A model generated the notes under the pieces. The model had not been told where the DNA came from and made no database searches. It worked only from the letters and a program-made list of their open reading frames with translations. Shown here one piece after another: positions 12,601 to 22,261 of a stretch of 64,000 nt of DNA. The position numbers and the translations under genes are program-made. Origin of the DNA: Colius striatus. Taxonomy: Eukaryota; Chordata; Aves; Coliiformes; Coliidae. The first letter of the stretch is position 1. Each line of letters begins with the position of its first letter. The stretch is taken from the NCBI RefSeq assembly GCF_028858725.1, contig NC_084760.1:8568867-8632866 (forward strand), written 5' to 3'.

Positions 12601-15600
12601 CACCATATCCTTTGTCTTCACTCCCAGAGGAGACTACAGAACAGGGAAGAGGCTGAACATGCGCAAGGTGATTCCCTACATTGCCAGTCAGTTCCGGAAG
12701 GATAAGATCTGGCTGCGAAGGACCAAGCCCAGTAAACGACAGTACCAGATCTGCTTGGCTATTGATGATTCCTCCAGTATGGTAGACAATCACTCTAAAC
12801 AGGTAAAACAAAAGCTCAAGGAGGATTCTGAAGGAACTGCCCATTGTTGGGGAATATATCAGCTGCTGTGTTGTTTCCATCCAGAACTAGTGGCTGTTGG
12901 CAAGCCTAACAATGGTGGTACTAGAGCAGCTGGGGTTTTTTCTGCTCCATGTGTTTGAACTCTTGTCCTGCCATCCCTAAGAGATTCCTTACTAAAAGAT
13001 CAATGAAAGTTAGCTAAAAGGAGGGGGTGCTCAATTTGTCAGAGGTGTTACATAGCCAGTGGAAAGGCTGAAACTTGCTTAGCTGTGCAGTTCATTGGAG
13101 GATTAAATATTAGCCCACTCGAAGGGGGAGTTAGTTATTAATAATGTATCTTTCCTTCTAAATAGTTATTTCAGTGTTTATTTCATTAGCCTGCCTCAAT
13201 TGGTAGCTCTTGTCCCCTTGTACTCAGGGCTGGTGAGGCCACACCTCAAATGCTCTGTTCAGTTTTGGCCTCTCACTGCAAGGACATTGAGGTACTGGAG
13301 TGTGTCCAGAGATGGGCAACGAAGCCGGGGAAGGGTCTGGAGAAAAAGTGTGATGAGGAGCAGCTGAGGGAGCTGGGGGTGTTCAGCCTGGAGAAGAGGA
13401 AGCTGAGAGGAAACATGATCACTACCTGAAAAGGGAGTTGTAGTGAGGTGGGAGTTGATCTCTCCAGTAACGAACGATAGAACACAAGGAAATGGGCTCA
13501 AATTGCACCAGGGAAGGTTTAAATTAGACATTAGGAAGAACTTCACTGAGAGGGTTACTGAGCATTGGAAGGGGCTGCCCAGGGAGGTGATGGAGTCACC
13601 ACCCCTAGAGATACTCAAAATACACACAGATGAGGTGCTGAGGGACATGGTTTAGTTTAGTGATGGGCCTGGCAGTGTGAGGTGAGCAGACTCGATGATC
13701 TTAAAGGTCTTTTCCAACCTTTATGATCCTCTTAACTCGATCGGCTGAAGCTTCCAAACACAACTCACTTGTCCTTATTGCAATGACTGCCTCCCTTAAC
13801 TCTAACAGGAAAAAGATAGGCACCTTCATTTATTTTGCTAGACAATGAAAAGTAATGCCAGTGCCATTCTTCATATTTCACACTGAGCCCTGAGTAAAAC
13901 ATGGAACACCCTGTGTTGGATGTAACCTTTTTCTTTAATAGCTTGCGTACGAATCCCTGGCAGTGATTGGAAACGCGTTGACTCTTCTAGAAGTGGGACA
14001 AATTGCCGTGTGCAGGTGAGTTTCTTTGAAGTCTTGGCTTCAAGACTTTAGAACAGAACTTTAGAACCATTTTCACACTATTTATGTGGGGCTTTTTATC
14101 TTCTTCCCTAAAGCTTTGGAGAGACAGTGCAGCTGCTGCACCCGTTCCACGAGCAGTTCAGTGACCAGTCAGGGACACGGATATTGCGCCTCTGCAAATT
14201 TCAGCAGAAGAAGACAAAGATAGCCCAGGTACACAAGAAATGCCACCTGTGCAACCCCTCAGCACATAAGAGCAGTTTGGTGGTCTCATAGTCACTTTGT
14301 AACGTTTACTGGTTGTTCATGTTTGAGAGTGAGAGCTGCTCCCATAACCAAGATACGGAGCGGTCACTTTTATAAGAGTGATTTCTCCCTTTTTAAGTTC
14401 GGATGTATTGCACGTCTGAGCATTCCTCTTGCTCTCTATTGGGTCTTCAACAGTATTTTGGGCACAAGCTGTCAATTCTACACTTGTGTGTGCTCCGTTG
14501 CCAAACCCCATCAAAGTTTATGTGAGTTTAGAGGTTTTCGTGCCGTGGATTCCACTGTTGTAGTAGGAAGAGTTTTTGTATGTTTGTTAGGCTCAAAGTT
14601 TGTCAGACTTGACTCATTCCTGAAATAAAACCCTTTCTGTAGTAACATTTCCTGGACAGCTGGAAGTTTTTGCTCTTTTAGGAAGGTTTTTTTGCACTCT
14701 TCCCTTCCCAGACTTAGATAACATCTTCTGTTGATAATAAATGGAAAAGGAGAGACCCAAATAGCTCAATGGTAATCTTACAAACACCAAAGTTGGGAGG
14801 ACTTTGACAGTTGATGTATTTAATCTTAGTGGGGGAATATGTACCTAGATACTCTTGTTGCAAGTTGAAGACAAAGAAGGTTCAACCTATAAACAGGATG
14901 TGTATTTGTAGTGATGCCTTTAGTCACTCCAACAATCTGCTGAGGTTTTGGGGGCTTTGTTAGCATTGGACAGATGTTAAATTGAGATGGAAGGCTTTTG
15001 TAAGGATTCTCTAGTTGACAAATGCTAACTTTGAAGCAGGAGACAATATAGGAAAATGCCACAGACTGTCTATGTAGGTAGCCAGACTGAACTACCTTGG
15101 CATTTAAAATACAGACACATGTCCTTGAAACATTTCATCGTTATTGAGATTCTTTCATGGTAAGAGAACTTAATCTCCTTATTTGTTTCCTCCACAGTTT
15201 CTAGAATCATCAGCAAATATGTTTGCTGCAGCACAGCAGTTGTCTCAGAATATTAATCCAGGTGAGCTTTTCTTTTTTATGGCCACTGTGTTTGTTGCTG
15301 TGGCAGCAGAATGCTCTCAAAACAGTCTCCTACCAGAAAGATTCCTGGCACTGGGACATCACCTGCATTGGAGCTCTGGGTTTTGCTCCATCAGAAGGAA
15401 TGTTTGGTTGAAATTGTAGCTCAAAACCTAAAAGATGCTATATTAAAAAGTCATTTCTTACCTGGTCATGCTTCCACATCATGTTCAAGTCCTGGACACT
15501 GCCTGCTTCAGAGCATTGTCCAGTCTCCTAGTGAGCTTGACTCCCATGGCACCTCAGCTTGTGCTTGAGAGCTTGATTGCTGTAGGTGTCCAGAAGCTGT

Positions 15601-18600
15601 TCTGAGGACAGTGTTTGCCTCCTTACCTGTGTTTCACTAGGATGTAAATTTAGGTCATGAGGTGCTTGGATTTCCCAGAAGAGATGGAAAGCTTACATTG
15701 CAAAAGTTCTTTGTTGTTGTCCAGGTGCTCTAAGAAGTGAACAACCCGGGATTTATAATGCACAGGTGCTTTGCCACGCAGTGGCCAGGCTGTGAGAACA
15801 CTCTGAGGATAAGGTCATCTTCTAGGGGAGGTGCAGGATCCAATCCTGGATCCTAGGCTGAGATGCAGCAGCCATCAGGGAGCTGGCAAGACAAAAGGCA
15901 GTAGTGTGCATCACCCTTTTTTGTAAAGAGACAGAAGCCCTGTGACGTGGGGCCTGTCTGCAGAAGAGGAGGAAGCATCCTGCATCTCTCCCTTGCTATT
16001 ATACTGGAGTGTGAGGGGGGCACAGGAGAGAGGGGCTTGCAGTCCCACCTGTAATTACTGTTATTTCCCTTGGAATTAAAAGATGACAGGTACATGACTG
16101 AGTTAGAATGTCCCTTTGGAGAGATGTATCTCTGACCCTGGGGTCAAGAAAATGGTCAGTGCTGAGGAATCAGCCTTGCACTGTGTGTGTTTTAGGAGGT
16201 TTAGGGCTGAATGCCCTATAGTGGTTGGAGTGTCTGACTGTGCCTCTGGAGCCCATCTTCTGGCTTAATTTCCTCCAAAAATAACCCATTTGGGACAGTC
16301 CAAGATTGCTCTGTGATGGAAGGCAAGCCTGTTACAGTGGGGACAACAGGGAAATGTGTTTCAAAAGCATAATCTTAGTCCAAGGTGAGGAGCTAATACA
16401 GATGCACCCAGAGGTATCTGCTTCTGGAGGAACAGATTTGTACTCTTATTTCATGGCAGCATCTGCTGCTCTGCTGGTGATGGCTGGACTCTTCTAATTC
16501 AGCCAGTATTTAACTCCTAGGCACTTACCAGGCATGAAAGACAAGGCCATGACTAACTTTGTTGCGTACTTTTCACGCCCTTCATCCTTGACTTATGGCA
16601 GTGATGCATTAGGTCAGGGTTGGTTTAAGTTCCACATTTCTTCTCAATGGTTTCACACAGTGGGAAAAACTTTCTTGACATGGTTGTAACTGCAGCCTGG
16701 TGTGAAGGCACAGGTGCTATTTGATAAAGAATTTCCTTAGGAATTACTTCTTCCATTATTCCCACAGGGCTAACAACAAAATAGTCTTTTTTGTTTCCTT
16801 TTCAACTCTGACTTAACTGGAACCTGAAATGTTCTTTGCCCCCAGAAACAGCACAGCTGCTTCTGATTGTGTCTGATGGAAGAGGCCTTTTCTTGGAAGG
16901 CAAGGATCGAGTGACAGCCGCGGTTCAGGCAGCTCAGAACGCCAACATCTTCGTTATTTTCGTAGTGCTGGACAATCCTGATTCCAGGGTAAGTCACTCA
17001 ACAAGGGAGAGAAGGATTCCACTGCAGGGATTGAGAAACTGATGCAAACCTCTTTCTGGTGTTCTGTAGTGCTCTACAGCTTTCTTATCTTTTGTAAAGG
17101 TCAAGGATGTTTAGCTCTGTTTCAGTTGTTCCTGATGGCTGGGCAGATGCTCTGTTTCTCCCTACTGTCATTCTTATCCTCTTTCATATTTAAAAAAATA
17201 CTCTTCCATGCCTCAGGAAAGGCTGAGGAGGAGCTCATCTTTACCTGTAGAGTGTGGCTACCAGACAAGCAGACTGAGAGTGTGAGAGATGCTTTGTTCC
17301 CTCTCCCTTTCAATTCCAATTGCTCATTTGCCTTTCATGCAGCAGCTGGAGCCTATAGGAGATAAAATATTAGACAGAAAGGGGCGTACATGAGAGTTAT
17401 TTAGTGCCTGATTTGGGAAAGCTGGATGCCACATTTGGAGAGAAACCAGACTTTCTTGGTTGGGAAGCTGAAATATCTGGAAGCTTTTCAGGGAGACTCT
17501 GTACTGCACTAAATGAGCCGACTTAAGCCTTACTTTGAATCACATGGTGAACACTGACTTTGTAGTTCATGTTTATTTTTCCGTGCAAAGCTCATCTCCT
17601 GGATTTATTGTTCAAAAACTAAAGAAAATCTCTTGCTGGAACATTACAAGGTTCTGATGAAACCTGTCTGTAAAGGCAAGTGAAAGTTCTGGGCTGTCAC
17701 ACGCGTTTTTCACAAGCTTTATTAATTTTCTGAGCTGCTACACTGAGCAACTAAAGTTACTTCCCAAGAAGCACAGCTGGAGTTTAAGCTGATTTTTGTC
17801 TTTTTGGGGGATTTGTTGAAATACTACAAGATAATTTGCTGTATTGTTTGTTGTATAAGATCACAAACTTCAGTTGAACTCAGCCCTAAAGAGCTTAAGA
17901 GATGGCAGAGTGTTGGGAAGGCACCAAATGTATAAAACCAAAGTGGTGACAGTCAATTTAAAACCATAAAACACTCTGCAAAGACAGGATTTGTTTCTTG
18001 AACTTGATATTGCAGGAGCTTTAGCTTAGTGTCTTGTAGGCTAGGATTTGTTGATGAGAGCACTTTTAGATGAGCTCCTCTTTAAAAGAAGGACATTGAG
18101 GTGCTGGAGAGGATCCAGAGATGGGCTACCAAGCTAGGAAAGGATTTGGAGCACATCTCAGCTGAAGAAGGGCTGAGGGATCTGGGGCTGTTGAGCCTGG
18201 AGAAAAGAAGGTTCAGGGGAGACCTTCTGGCTCTCTACAACTACCTGAAAGGAAGGTGTAGCCATGTGAGGGTGGGTCTCTTCTCCGTAGTAACAAGCAA
18301 TAGAACAAGAGGAAACAGCCTCAAATTACACCAGGGGAGGTTCAGGCTGGATGTGAGGAGGAATTCCTTTGCTGCAAGGGTTGTCAGGCATTGGAAGGGG
18401 CTGCCCAGGGAGATGCTGGAGTCACCATCCCTGGAGGGGTTTCAGAGACAGGTGGATGTTGCACTTGGGGAGATGGTCTAGTGGTTGATAGGGCTGGGAC
18501 AAAAGCTGGGCTCAATGAACTTAAAGGTCTCTTCCAGCCCTAACAATTCTATGATTCTATAAAAGGAGAAAAGCATTTAACTGCTTTTTGTTTGGTTGTT

Positions 18601-18946
18601 GGTTTGATTGAACACTTGATGCTTTTAATCTCGGAACTCTTTCAACCTAGAATCCCTCCTCTGTTAAATTACAAGTATTTGAAAAACAGGATAAATGATA
18701 CCCAGGGCCTGTTAAAGGTGCATGTGGTTTAGCTGCAACACAACTTCTTGTTCACAGGATTCCATTTTGGACATTAAAGTTCCCATATTCAAAGGCCCTG
18801 GCGAGCTGCCCGAAATCAGATCTTACATGGAAGAGTTCCCATTCCCATTCTACATGATCCTGCGAGACGTGAACGCGCTTCCAGAAACCCTCAGCGATGC
18901 CCTCAGGCAGTGGTTTGAACTGGTGACTGCCTCAGACACTTTGTAG
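442..18946 (+). CDS. MDN1: MDN1 (midasin), C-terminal 17 coding exons, 5' part outside window
   Basis: Midasin (yeast Rea1) is a dynein-like AAA+ ATPase that strips assembly factors from pre-60S ribosomes in the nucleolus and nucleoplasm. Its C-terminal MIDAS domain grips the Ubl domains of WDR12 and NLE1. Seventeen exons join in one frame with consistent phases and GT/AG borders: 442-611, 825-968, 2554-2689, 3288-3607, 3876-4037, 4414-4515, 4659-4860, 5423-5596, 7628-7785, 10642-10731, 11891-12006, 12628-12802, 13942-14015, 14114-14228, 15198-15261, 16846-16988, 18758-18946. They give about 843 residues. The first eight exons form the D/E-rich acidic linker, and the last six form the VWA domain with the MIDAS motif DDSSS and an SDGRG loop. 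The rest of the roughly 5,600-residue protein lies upstream. The frame is intact, so this is a functional gene and not a pseudogene. Identity rests on recognising strongly conserved C-terminal sequence. Confidence 0.95.
825..968 (+). CDS. MDN1: MDN1 exon, acidic linker
   Basis: This 48-codon exon is in phase 0 on both sides. It starts [11 protein letters not shown], which is conserved in vertebrate midasin, and ends HEQIDE before gtaaaa. It is Lys/Glu/Gln rich. Confidence 0.92.
1278..2217 (-). mobile_element. CR1 LINE, 5'-truncated (about 940 bp)
   Basis: It begins with the CR1 3' terminal repeat (tcatagaatcatagaatgg) and extends through the RT C-terminal region to a ...[16 protein letters not shown]-coding segment near 2200. 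Reading frames are interrupted. It lies in an MDN1 intron. Confidence 0.95.
2554..2689 (+). CDS. MDN1: MDN1 exon, acidic linker
   Basis: The acceptor is ttgctgacag and the donor gtacag. The exon encodes the conserved block [11 protein letters not shown] and then LPDNMNLEN and an acidic run. It ends one base into a codon, which the next exon completes. Confidence 0.93.
2690..3287. other. MDN1 intron, nothing recognised
   Basis: AT-rich unique sequence ending in a T10 tract that serves as the next acceptor's polypyrimidine tract. Confidence 0.6.
3288..3607 (+). CDS. MDN1: MDN1 exon, largest acidic exon in window
   Basis: A poly-T tract precedes catccag. The 320-bp exon encodes about 106 residues dominated by Glu, Asp and Lys and ends DTDQGLQPQ before gtagag. 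It aligns with the least conserved part of midasin, so residue-level orthology is weak in the middle and firm at both ends. Confidence 0.9.
3876..4037 (+). CDS. MDN1: MDN1 exon, acidic linker
   Basis: The exon is 54 codons, phase 0 to phase 0, with acceptor ttatttcag and donor gtgagt. It contains [15 protein letters not shown] and [13 protein letters not shown], both recognisable in the midasin linker. Confidence 0.92.
4414..4515 (+). CDS. MDN1: MDN1 exon, end of acidic linker
   Basis: The 34-codon exon is in phase 0 on both sides and follows a T-rich tract and ctctcag. It encodes [17 protein letters not shown] and ends RKNTQ. The sequence turns from acidic to basic here. Confidence 0.93.
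4659..4860 (+). CDS. MDN1: MDN1 exon, basic NLS-like segment
   Basis: It begins [20 protein letters not shown] and continues with HIHKRLR, a highly conserved basic block that could act as a nuclear localisation signal (inference). It ends one base into the Asp codon of QTYD. Confidence 0.95.
5423..5596 (+). CDS. MDN1: MDN1 exon, second acidic segment
   Basis: The acceptor is tttatacag. The exon completes the split Asp codon and reads VASKEQEKP, then a Glu-rich stretch with [22 protein letters not shown]. It ends in phase 1 before gtaagt. Confidence 0.93.
5597..6913. other. MDN1 intron, nothing recognised
   Basis: About 1.3 kb of unique sequence up to the CR1 at 6914. Open frames on either strand here are short and resemble nothing known. 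Confidence 0.6.
6914..7518 (-). mobile_element. CR1 LINE, 5'-truncated
   Basis: The CR1 3' end (agaatcatagaatggtaggag) starts it, and homology stops at ccattggccttg. It ends about 110 bp before the MDN1 exon at 7628. Confidence 0.93.
7628..7785 (+). CDS. MDN1: MDN1 exon before VWA domain
   Basis: The exon carries the conserved block [14 protein letters not shown] near its end, followed by the donor gtacga. Its acceptor (gattgtag) lies only about 110 bp downstream of a CR1 insertion. Confidence 0.92.
8370..9260 (-). mobile_element. Degenerate LTR-like repeat in MDN1 intron
   Basis: The block is GC-rich against its surroundings. Read on the minus strand it shares short phrases with the solo LTR at 27032-27926, for example the ...cagctgt.ccctgca.gccat... 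segment near 8921-8970. It also matches my recollection of avian ERV LTRs. Ends and target duplication are not visible. It could instead be an unrelated GC-rich intronic repeat. Confidence 0.4.
9786..9983 (-). mobile_element. Older CR1 fragment interrupted by a second CR1
   Basis: The minus-strand CR1 pieces 9786-9830 and 9921-9983 are collinear parts of one element (..gacctttaaga / taagataccaagtccaac..). They are split by a + strand CR1 3' end at 9831-9920. Confidence 0.75.
9831..9920 (+). mobile_element. CR1 3' end nested in another CR1
   Basis: It reads ggttggactagatgatctct through ccattctgtgattctat, the CR1 3' terminus. TAAGA flanks it at 9826-9830 and 9921-9925, a possible 5-bp target duplication. 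Confidence 0.75.
9984..10641. other. MDN1 intron, nothing recognised
   Basis: Unique AT-rich sequence with no repeat or RNA gene visible. The intron start (7786-8369) and 9261-9785 are likewise blank. Confidence 0.55.
10642..10731 (+). CDS. MDN1: MDN1 exon, helical pre-VWA segment
   Basis: This 30-codon exon is in phase 0 on both sides. It encodes [15 protein letters not shown], which matches the helical segment just upstream of the midasin VWA domain. Confidence 0.93.
10732..11473. other. MDN1 intron, nothing recognised
   Basis: Unique sequence apart from a short tgttgttgttgtt run near 10871. Confidence 0.55.
11474..11735 (-). mobile_element. CR1 LINE 3' fragment
   Basis: It opens with a degraded 3' terminal repeat (catagaatggaatggtaggg) and stops at cccttgtcctgtt. 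It lies 155 bp upstream of the MDN1 exon at 11891. Confidence 0.92.
11891..12006 (+). CDS. MDN1: MDN1 exon, pre-VWA
   Basis: It encodes [20 protein letters not shown] and PTQAAKLK, near-identical to other vertebrate midasins. It ends two bases into a Lys codon before gtaagt. Confidence 0.96.
12007..12627. other. MDN1 intron, nothing recognised
   Basis: Unique sequence between the AAKLK exon and the MIDAS exon. The + ORF that starts at 12461 is intron read-through into the real exon. Confidence 0.6.
12628..12802 (+). CDS. MDN1: MDN1 exon with MIDAS motif
   Basis: It encodes [20 protein letters not shown] and then [12 protein letters not shown]. The DxSxS metal-ion-dependent adhesion site is at 12764-12778 (DDSSS) and is intact. 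In the family this motif coordinates the Mg2+ that binds the acidic residue of the Ubl partners. Confidence 0.97.
13203..13731 (+). mobile_element. CR1 LINE fragment, different subfamily
   Basis: The RT C-terminal region and 3' UTR end in aaaggtcttttccaaccttt. It diverges from the dominant subfamily and carries indels. Confidence 0.92.
13942..14015 (+). CDS. MDN1: MDN1 exon, VWA domain
   Basis: The short 74-bp exon encodes [20 protein letters not shown] and then IAVC, the first core helix and strand after the MIDAS loop. It ends two bases into a Ser codon. Confidence 0.97.
14114..14228 (+). CDS. MDN1: MDN1 exon, VWA domain
   Basis: It encodes [17 protein letters not shown] and [16 protein letters not shown]. 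All splice phases fit the neighbouring exons. Confidence 0.97.
14229..15197. other. MDN1 intron, nothing recognised
   Basis: About 970 bp free of repeats. I looked for C/D or H/ACA snoRNA boxes, common in ribosome-biogenesis host genes, and saw no convincing pair. Confidence 0.5.
15198..15261 (+). CDS. MDN1: MDN1 exon, VWA domain
   Basis: The 64-bp exon encodes [20 protein letters not shown] with a strong acceptor (tttcctccacag) and donor (gtgagc). It ends in phase 1. Confidence 0.96.
15262..16845. other. MDN1 intron, nothing recognised
   Basis: About 1.6 kb of unique sequence with no CR1. Confidence 0.55.
16846..16988 (+). CDS. MDN1: MDN1 exon, VWA domain
   Basis: It encodes [20 protein letters not shown] and [17 protein letters not shown]. 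The SDG turn is the expected later metal-site loop of VWA folds. Confidence 0.97.
16989..18082. other. MDN1 intron, nothing recognised
   Basis: Unique sequence up to the + strand CR1 at 18083. Confidence 0.55.
18083..18563 (+). mobile_element. CR1 LINE fragment
   Basis: It runs from aaggacattgaggtgctgga to the terminal attctatgattctat. It retains a 126-codon open RT C-terminal frame (18101-18481) that is transposon, not host gene. Confidence 0.93.
18758..18946 (+). CDS. MDN1: MDN1 terminal coding exon
   Basis: It encodes [20 protein letters not shown] and ends [13 protein letters not shown] followed by TAG at 18944-18946. Length and ending match the midasin C-terminus. Confidence 0.97.
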   Translation, partial: DSILDIKVPIFKGPGELPEIRSYMEEFPFPFYMILRDVNALPETLSDALRQWFELVTASDTL

Positions 18947-19705
18947 GCTTTGTAGACAAAGTCAGTTCCTGATTGCTGCTAAACCTCTGCGAGGGATGAA
19001 CCAGCGTTTCATTGGGGAGGTCTGAAGGCCGCTTTCTACCTGGGAGAGATGCTCAGCAGCTGCCCTCTGGCAGTCAGACAGCCTAATGACAAAATGATCT
19101 AGGTTCCTTCTCCCACGTTTCAGAGGAGAATTATGCAATGGTGAGACTGTGTCCATCTTCTTTCATTGCCTGTTCCCAGAAATAACACAAAACTTTCTCT
19201 TATTCCTTGTTTAAAAATAGAATTACGGTGTTCACAGAGGTAAAATGATTCCTGCCACTATCTGTTGCAATAAGACTTGTTGGTTCTAGAAAGGCATTTC
19301 TGCATTAAGGATAACTTCAGGTATCTTGGGAAGAAAGCATTCCTTAACTTCACCCGTGTGGTGAGTGCCTCTTTGGGAAGCAGTGAGAGGGGAGCAAGAG
19401 AAGCAGGTGGTTTCAAACAACCAAAAAACCAAAAGGTACCTGAATACTTGAAACTGTTCTGCAGTTAAATGAATCCTAATTAATTCCTGCTGATGTTTAT
19501 CTGACAGTACCACAGGGAGCTTTATGAATAAATGCCGTACGGCCGTCCCTGTGGTGTCAGTCACACGGTGAAGTTTGCCCCTCTGCCCGAGGCAGACATG
19601 GAGGATGTTTTGTTAATCCGATGTCGTGGAGCATGGGTGTGATTTCTCCTTGCAGAAGCTATGCATCTTATGTTGTCTGTACCAATAAAGAGAGGTACTG
19701 CTGTT
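18947..19705 (+). other. MDN1: MDN1 3' UTR (probable)
   Basis: The stretch after the MDN1 stop has no coding signal or recognisable repeat. Candidate poly(A) signals AATAAA lie at 19527-19532, 19684-19689 and 19747-19752. The second precedes a CR1 copy that starts near 19780. The 3' end is placed by inference from these signals only. Confidence 0.5.
19684..19689 (+). terminator. MDN1: Candidate MDN1 polyadenylation signal
   Basis: Canonical AATAAA about 740 bp after the MDN1 stop. Alternatives at 19527 and 19747 cannot be excluded. Confidence 0.45.
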
Positions 19706-19779
19706 TGTAATGAATGACATCTCTCCTTTCATTGGATCAAAGCATGAATAAATGAACTCGTGGGCACAGGGACAGGTTG

Positions 19780-20537
19780 TGTGGTCTCTAGCAGTGCACA
19801 GGGAATAACTTCTGTATGGAACAACTCCATGCACCAGGACAGGCTGGGGGTCGACCTGCTGGAGGGCAGCTCTGCAGGGAGAGACCTGGGAGTGCTGGTT
19901 GAGAATAAACTGAACACGAACCAGCAATGTGCCCTCGTCGCCAGGAATGGCCAATGGCAGCCTGGGATGCATCAAGAAGATTTGAGAGGTTCTGTTCCCC
20001 CTCTGCTCTGCCCTGGTGAGGCCTCGTCTGGAGTCCTGTGTCCAATTCTGGGCTCCCCAGCTCAAGAATGACAGGGAGCTGCTGGAGAGACTCCAGCACA
20101 GGGCCACAAAGATGATCAGGGGACTGGAACATCTTTCGTATGAGGAAAGGCTGCGGGAACTGGGGCTGTTTAGTCTGGAGAAGAGGAGCCTGAGAGGGGA
20201 TCTCATTAATATTTACAGGTATATAAATGGTGGGTGTCAGGAGGTTGGGGCAGCACTTTTTTTTATGATATCTAGCAACAGGACAAGGAGTGATGGGAAG
20301 AAGCTGGAACAGAAAAAGTTCCATCTAAACGTAAGAAAAAACTCTTTTCAGTGTGAGGTGAGGGAGCCCTGGCCCAGGCTGCCCAGGGAGGGTGTGGAGG
20401 CTCCTTCTCTGGAGGTTTTCAAACCCACCTGGAACACGTTCCTGTGTGATCTGAACTAAGTGAACCTGCTTCTGCAGGGGGTTGGACTAGATGACCTCTA
20501 AAGGTCCCTTCCATCCCCTCCCATTCTGTGGCTCTAT
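19780..20537 (+). mobile_element. CR1 LINE, 5'-truncated (about 760 bp)
   Basis: It starts near caactccatgcaccaggaca and ends cccattctgtggctctatg. It lies just past the likely MDN1 3' end. Confidence 0.93.
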
Positions 20538-21349
20538 GTTACTTCATTGCTTGTCCTCCTTCTGTATGGAGGTGCCAGCACAGAGTTCTGATTAGAGGCC
20601 CAGACTTTTGACTCTTCTTGGTGAAAATCTGAAGGGAAACTTTGTTTAAATGCCCTTTGAAGGTTTTCTTGGCATATAAAAGTTGGTGTGTTGTTCTAAG
20701 CACAGAGATGCATTAGGGGTGCATTCCCAAAGATGTGACTGTTCTCTTTGGCTTCTGGATAGAAAAAACCTTACTTTGAAGTACTGCTGTAGCTGTTGTG
20801 AGCTGCAGCAGAGGCAAGACCCAGAGGTGTGAAATGGAGTAGCAAAGTTGCTTCTTGTATTTGTGTAGCTTTGCCACAGGTAATTAATGATGAGCAAATT
20901 TCAGAACTGGAAACTTAACAGAGGAACTCTATCTGGTCAGAACTTAAATGTTGGGAACTATAGAACATCCTCCCAGGCTTCTTCAGATGTCTGTGTACAA
21001 ATACATGCCTTGGGAAACTGTGGAAGTAGGTGGTTTTAGTTCATTAGGTAATTCTCCAGAATTTACTTCCATTTCAGACTTGTATTGAGTATTTGTGGCA
21101 GGAAACTTGGAGAAAGTGTTTTGGAAAGGTTTTCTTAGAAGTGCCAGGGTACACTTCCAGCATAAATTATAGTTTGTTGCAGGGATGTCCTGCAAGTGCT
21201 TATTGCACAAATATTTCAACAAACACAAGCTTTTTCTGTCTATAGTTAGTGTAAGCCCTTTGTTAACTGTGGGACAAGGAAACAGAGTAACACAGAAAGG
21301 AAAGACACTCAATTAACTGTGGTTGTCTCTCTGCAGGGCAGCTCTGATG
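20538..21349. other. Intergenic MDN1-LYRM2, nothing recognised
   Basis: About 0.8 kb of unique sequence between two + strand CR1 copies. Confidence 0.55.
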
Positions 21350-21745
21350 GAATTTGGGAAAGGCTGAGGGAGCTGGGGCTCTTCAGCTTGGAGGACATTG
21401 AGGGGTGACCTCATTCATGTTTACAAATACACAAAGGGTGAGTGTCAGGAGGATGGAGCCAGGCTGTTCTCAGTGATGGCCAGTGGTAGGACAAGGGGCA
21501 ATGGGTACAAGCTGGAACAGAAGAGGTTCCAAAGAAATGTAAGGAAGGATTCTTTCCCTGTTGAGGTGAGGGAGCACTGCCAGGGGCTGCCCAGATGGGC
21601 TGTGGAGTCTCCTCTGGAGACAGTCAAACCCACCTGGCTGAGTTCCTGTGTGACCTACTCCAGCTGGCCCTGCTCTGGCAGGGGGGTTGCACTGGATGAT
21701 CTTTAAGGGTCCCTTCCAGCCCTTGAGATTCTGTGACTGTGTGAC
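21350..21745 (+). mobile_element. CR1 LINE fragment
   Basis: It spans ...ggctgagggagctggggctc to gattctgtgactgtgtgac. It lies about 200 bp upstream of the LYRM2 CpG island. Confidence 0.92.
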
Positions 21746-22157
21746 ATATCTCTTAAACTACCTGTGCCTTGCCCTGTTAGCAGCACTCGCACATCTGGGA
21801 AACAAATGCACAAGGTGTATATAGCGTCCTTTTAATTTCTGCCATGCCTTCCGCGTTTCATGTCACTGTTTTAAGTGGATCCTACTGTTTGATGTGTTTT
21901 TCCTTTACCTCCATCGACCGTCAACTCCCCGCCCCTCCACCCCCGTCCTGTAACAGCAGCTCGCGTCGTTACTCGGGGCTGGGCTGCAGGTCTGCGCCGC
22001 AGCACCGCCCGTTCCGCACCGCCTGAGGCGGGTCCGGGGGCAGGTTGAAGCAGGCGCCGCTCGCTCGCAGCAGCCGGGCGGCCCCGGCCTCTGCCCGCCC
22101 TCGCTCTGGGGTGTCTCCCGCGCCCCGCCATGGCGGCCGGGACGGGCGCGGCCTCCG

Positions 22158-22167
22158 GCGCAGGCGC
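22158..22167. promoter_or_regulatory. NRF1-like site in LYRM2 promoter
   Basis: GCGCAGGCGC is one mismatch from the palindromic NRF1 core. It sits 50 bp upstream of the canonical LYRM2 ATG. NRF1 commonly controls nuclear genes for mitochondrial proteins. Binding is not demonstrated. Confidence 0.4.
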
Positions 22168-22216
22168 ACGCAGTGGCCGCGGGTCGGGCTCGGCGGAGCG
22201 GTGGCGGCTGCGCGTC

Positions 22217-22261
22217 ATGGCCGCCGGCCGCCTCCCGCCCGGCGCGCTCAGCCTGAGGCAG
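22217..22261 (+). CDS. LYRM2: LYRM2 exon 1
   Basis: Fifteen codons encode [15 protein letters not shown], then the donor gtagga. The ATG has G at -3 and G at +4. Confidence 0.92.

Noticed and set aside
14229-15197. Possible snoRNA in an MDN1 intron
   Set aside because: TGATG- and CTGA-like words occur, but not paired with terminal stems or guide-length spacing.
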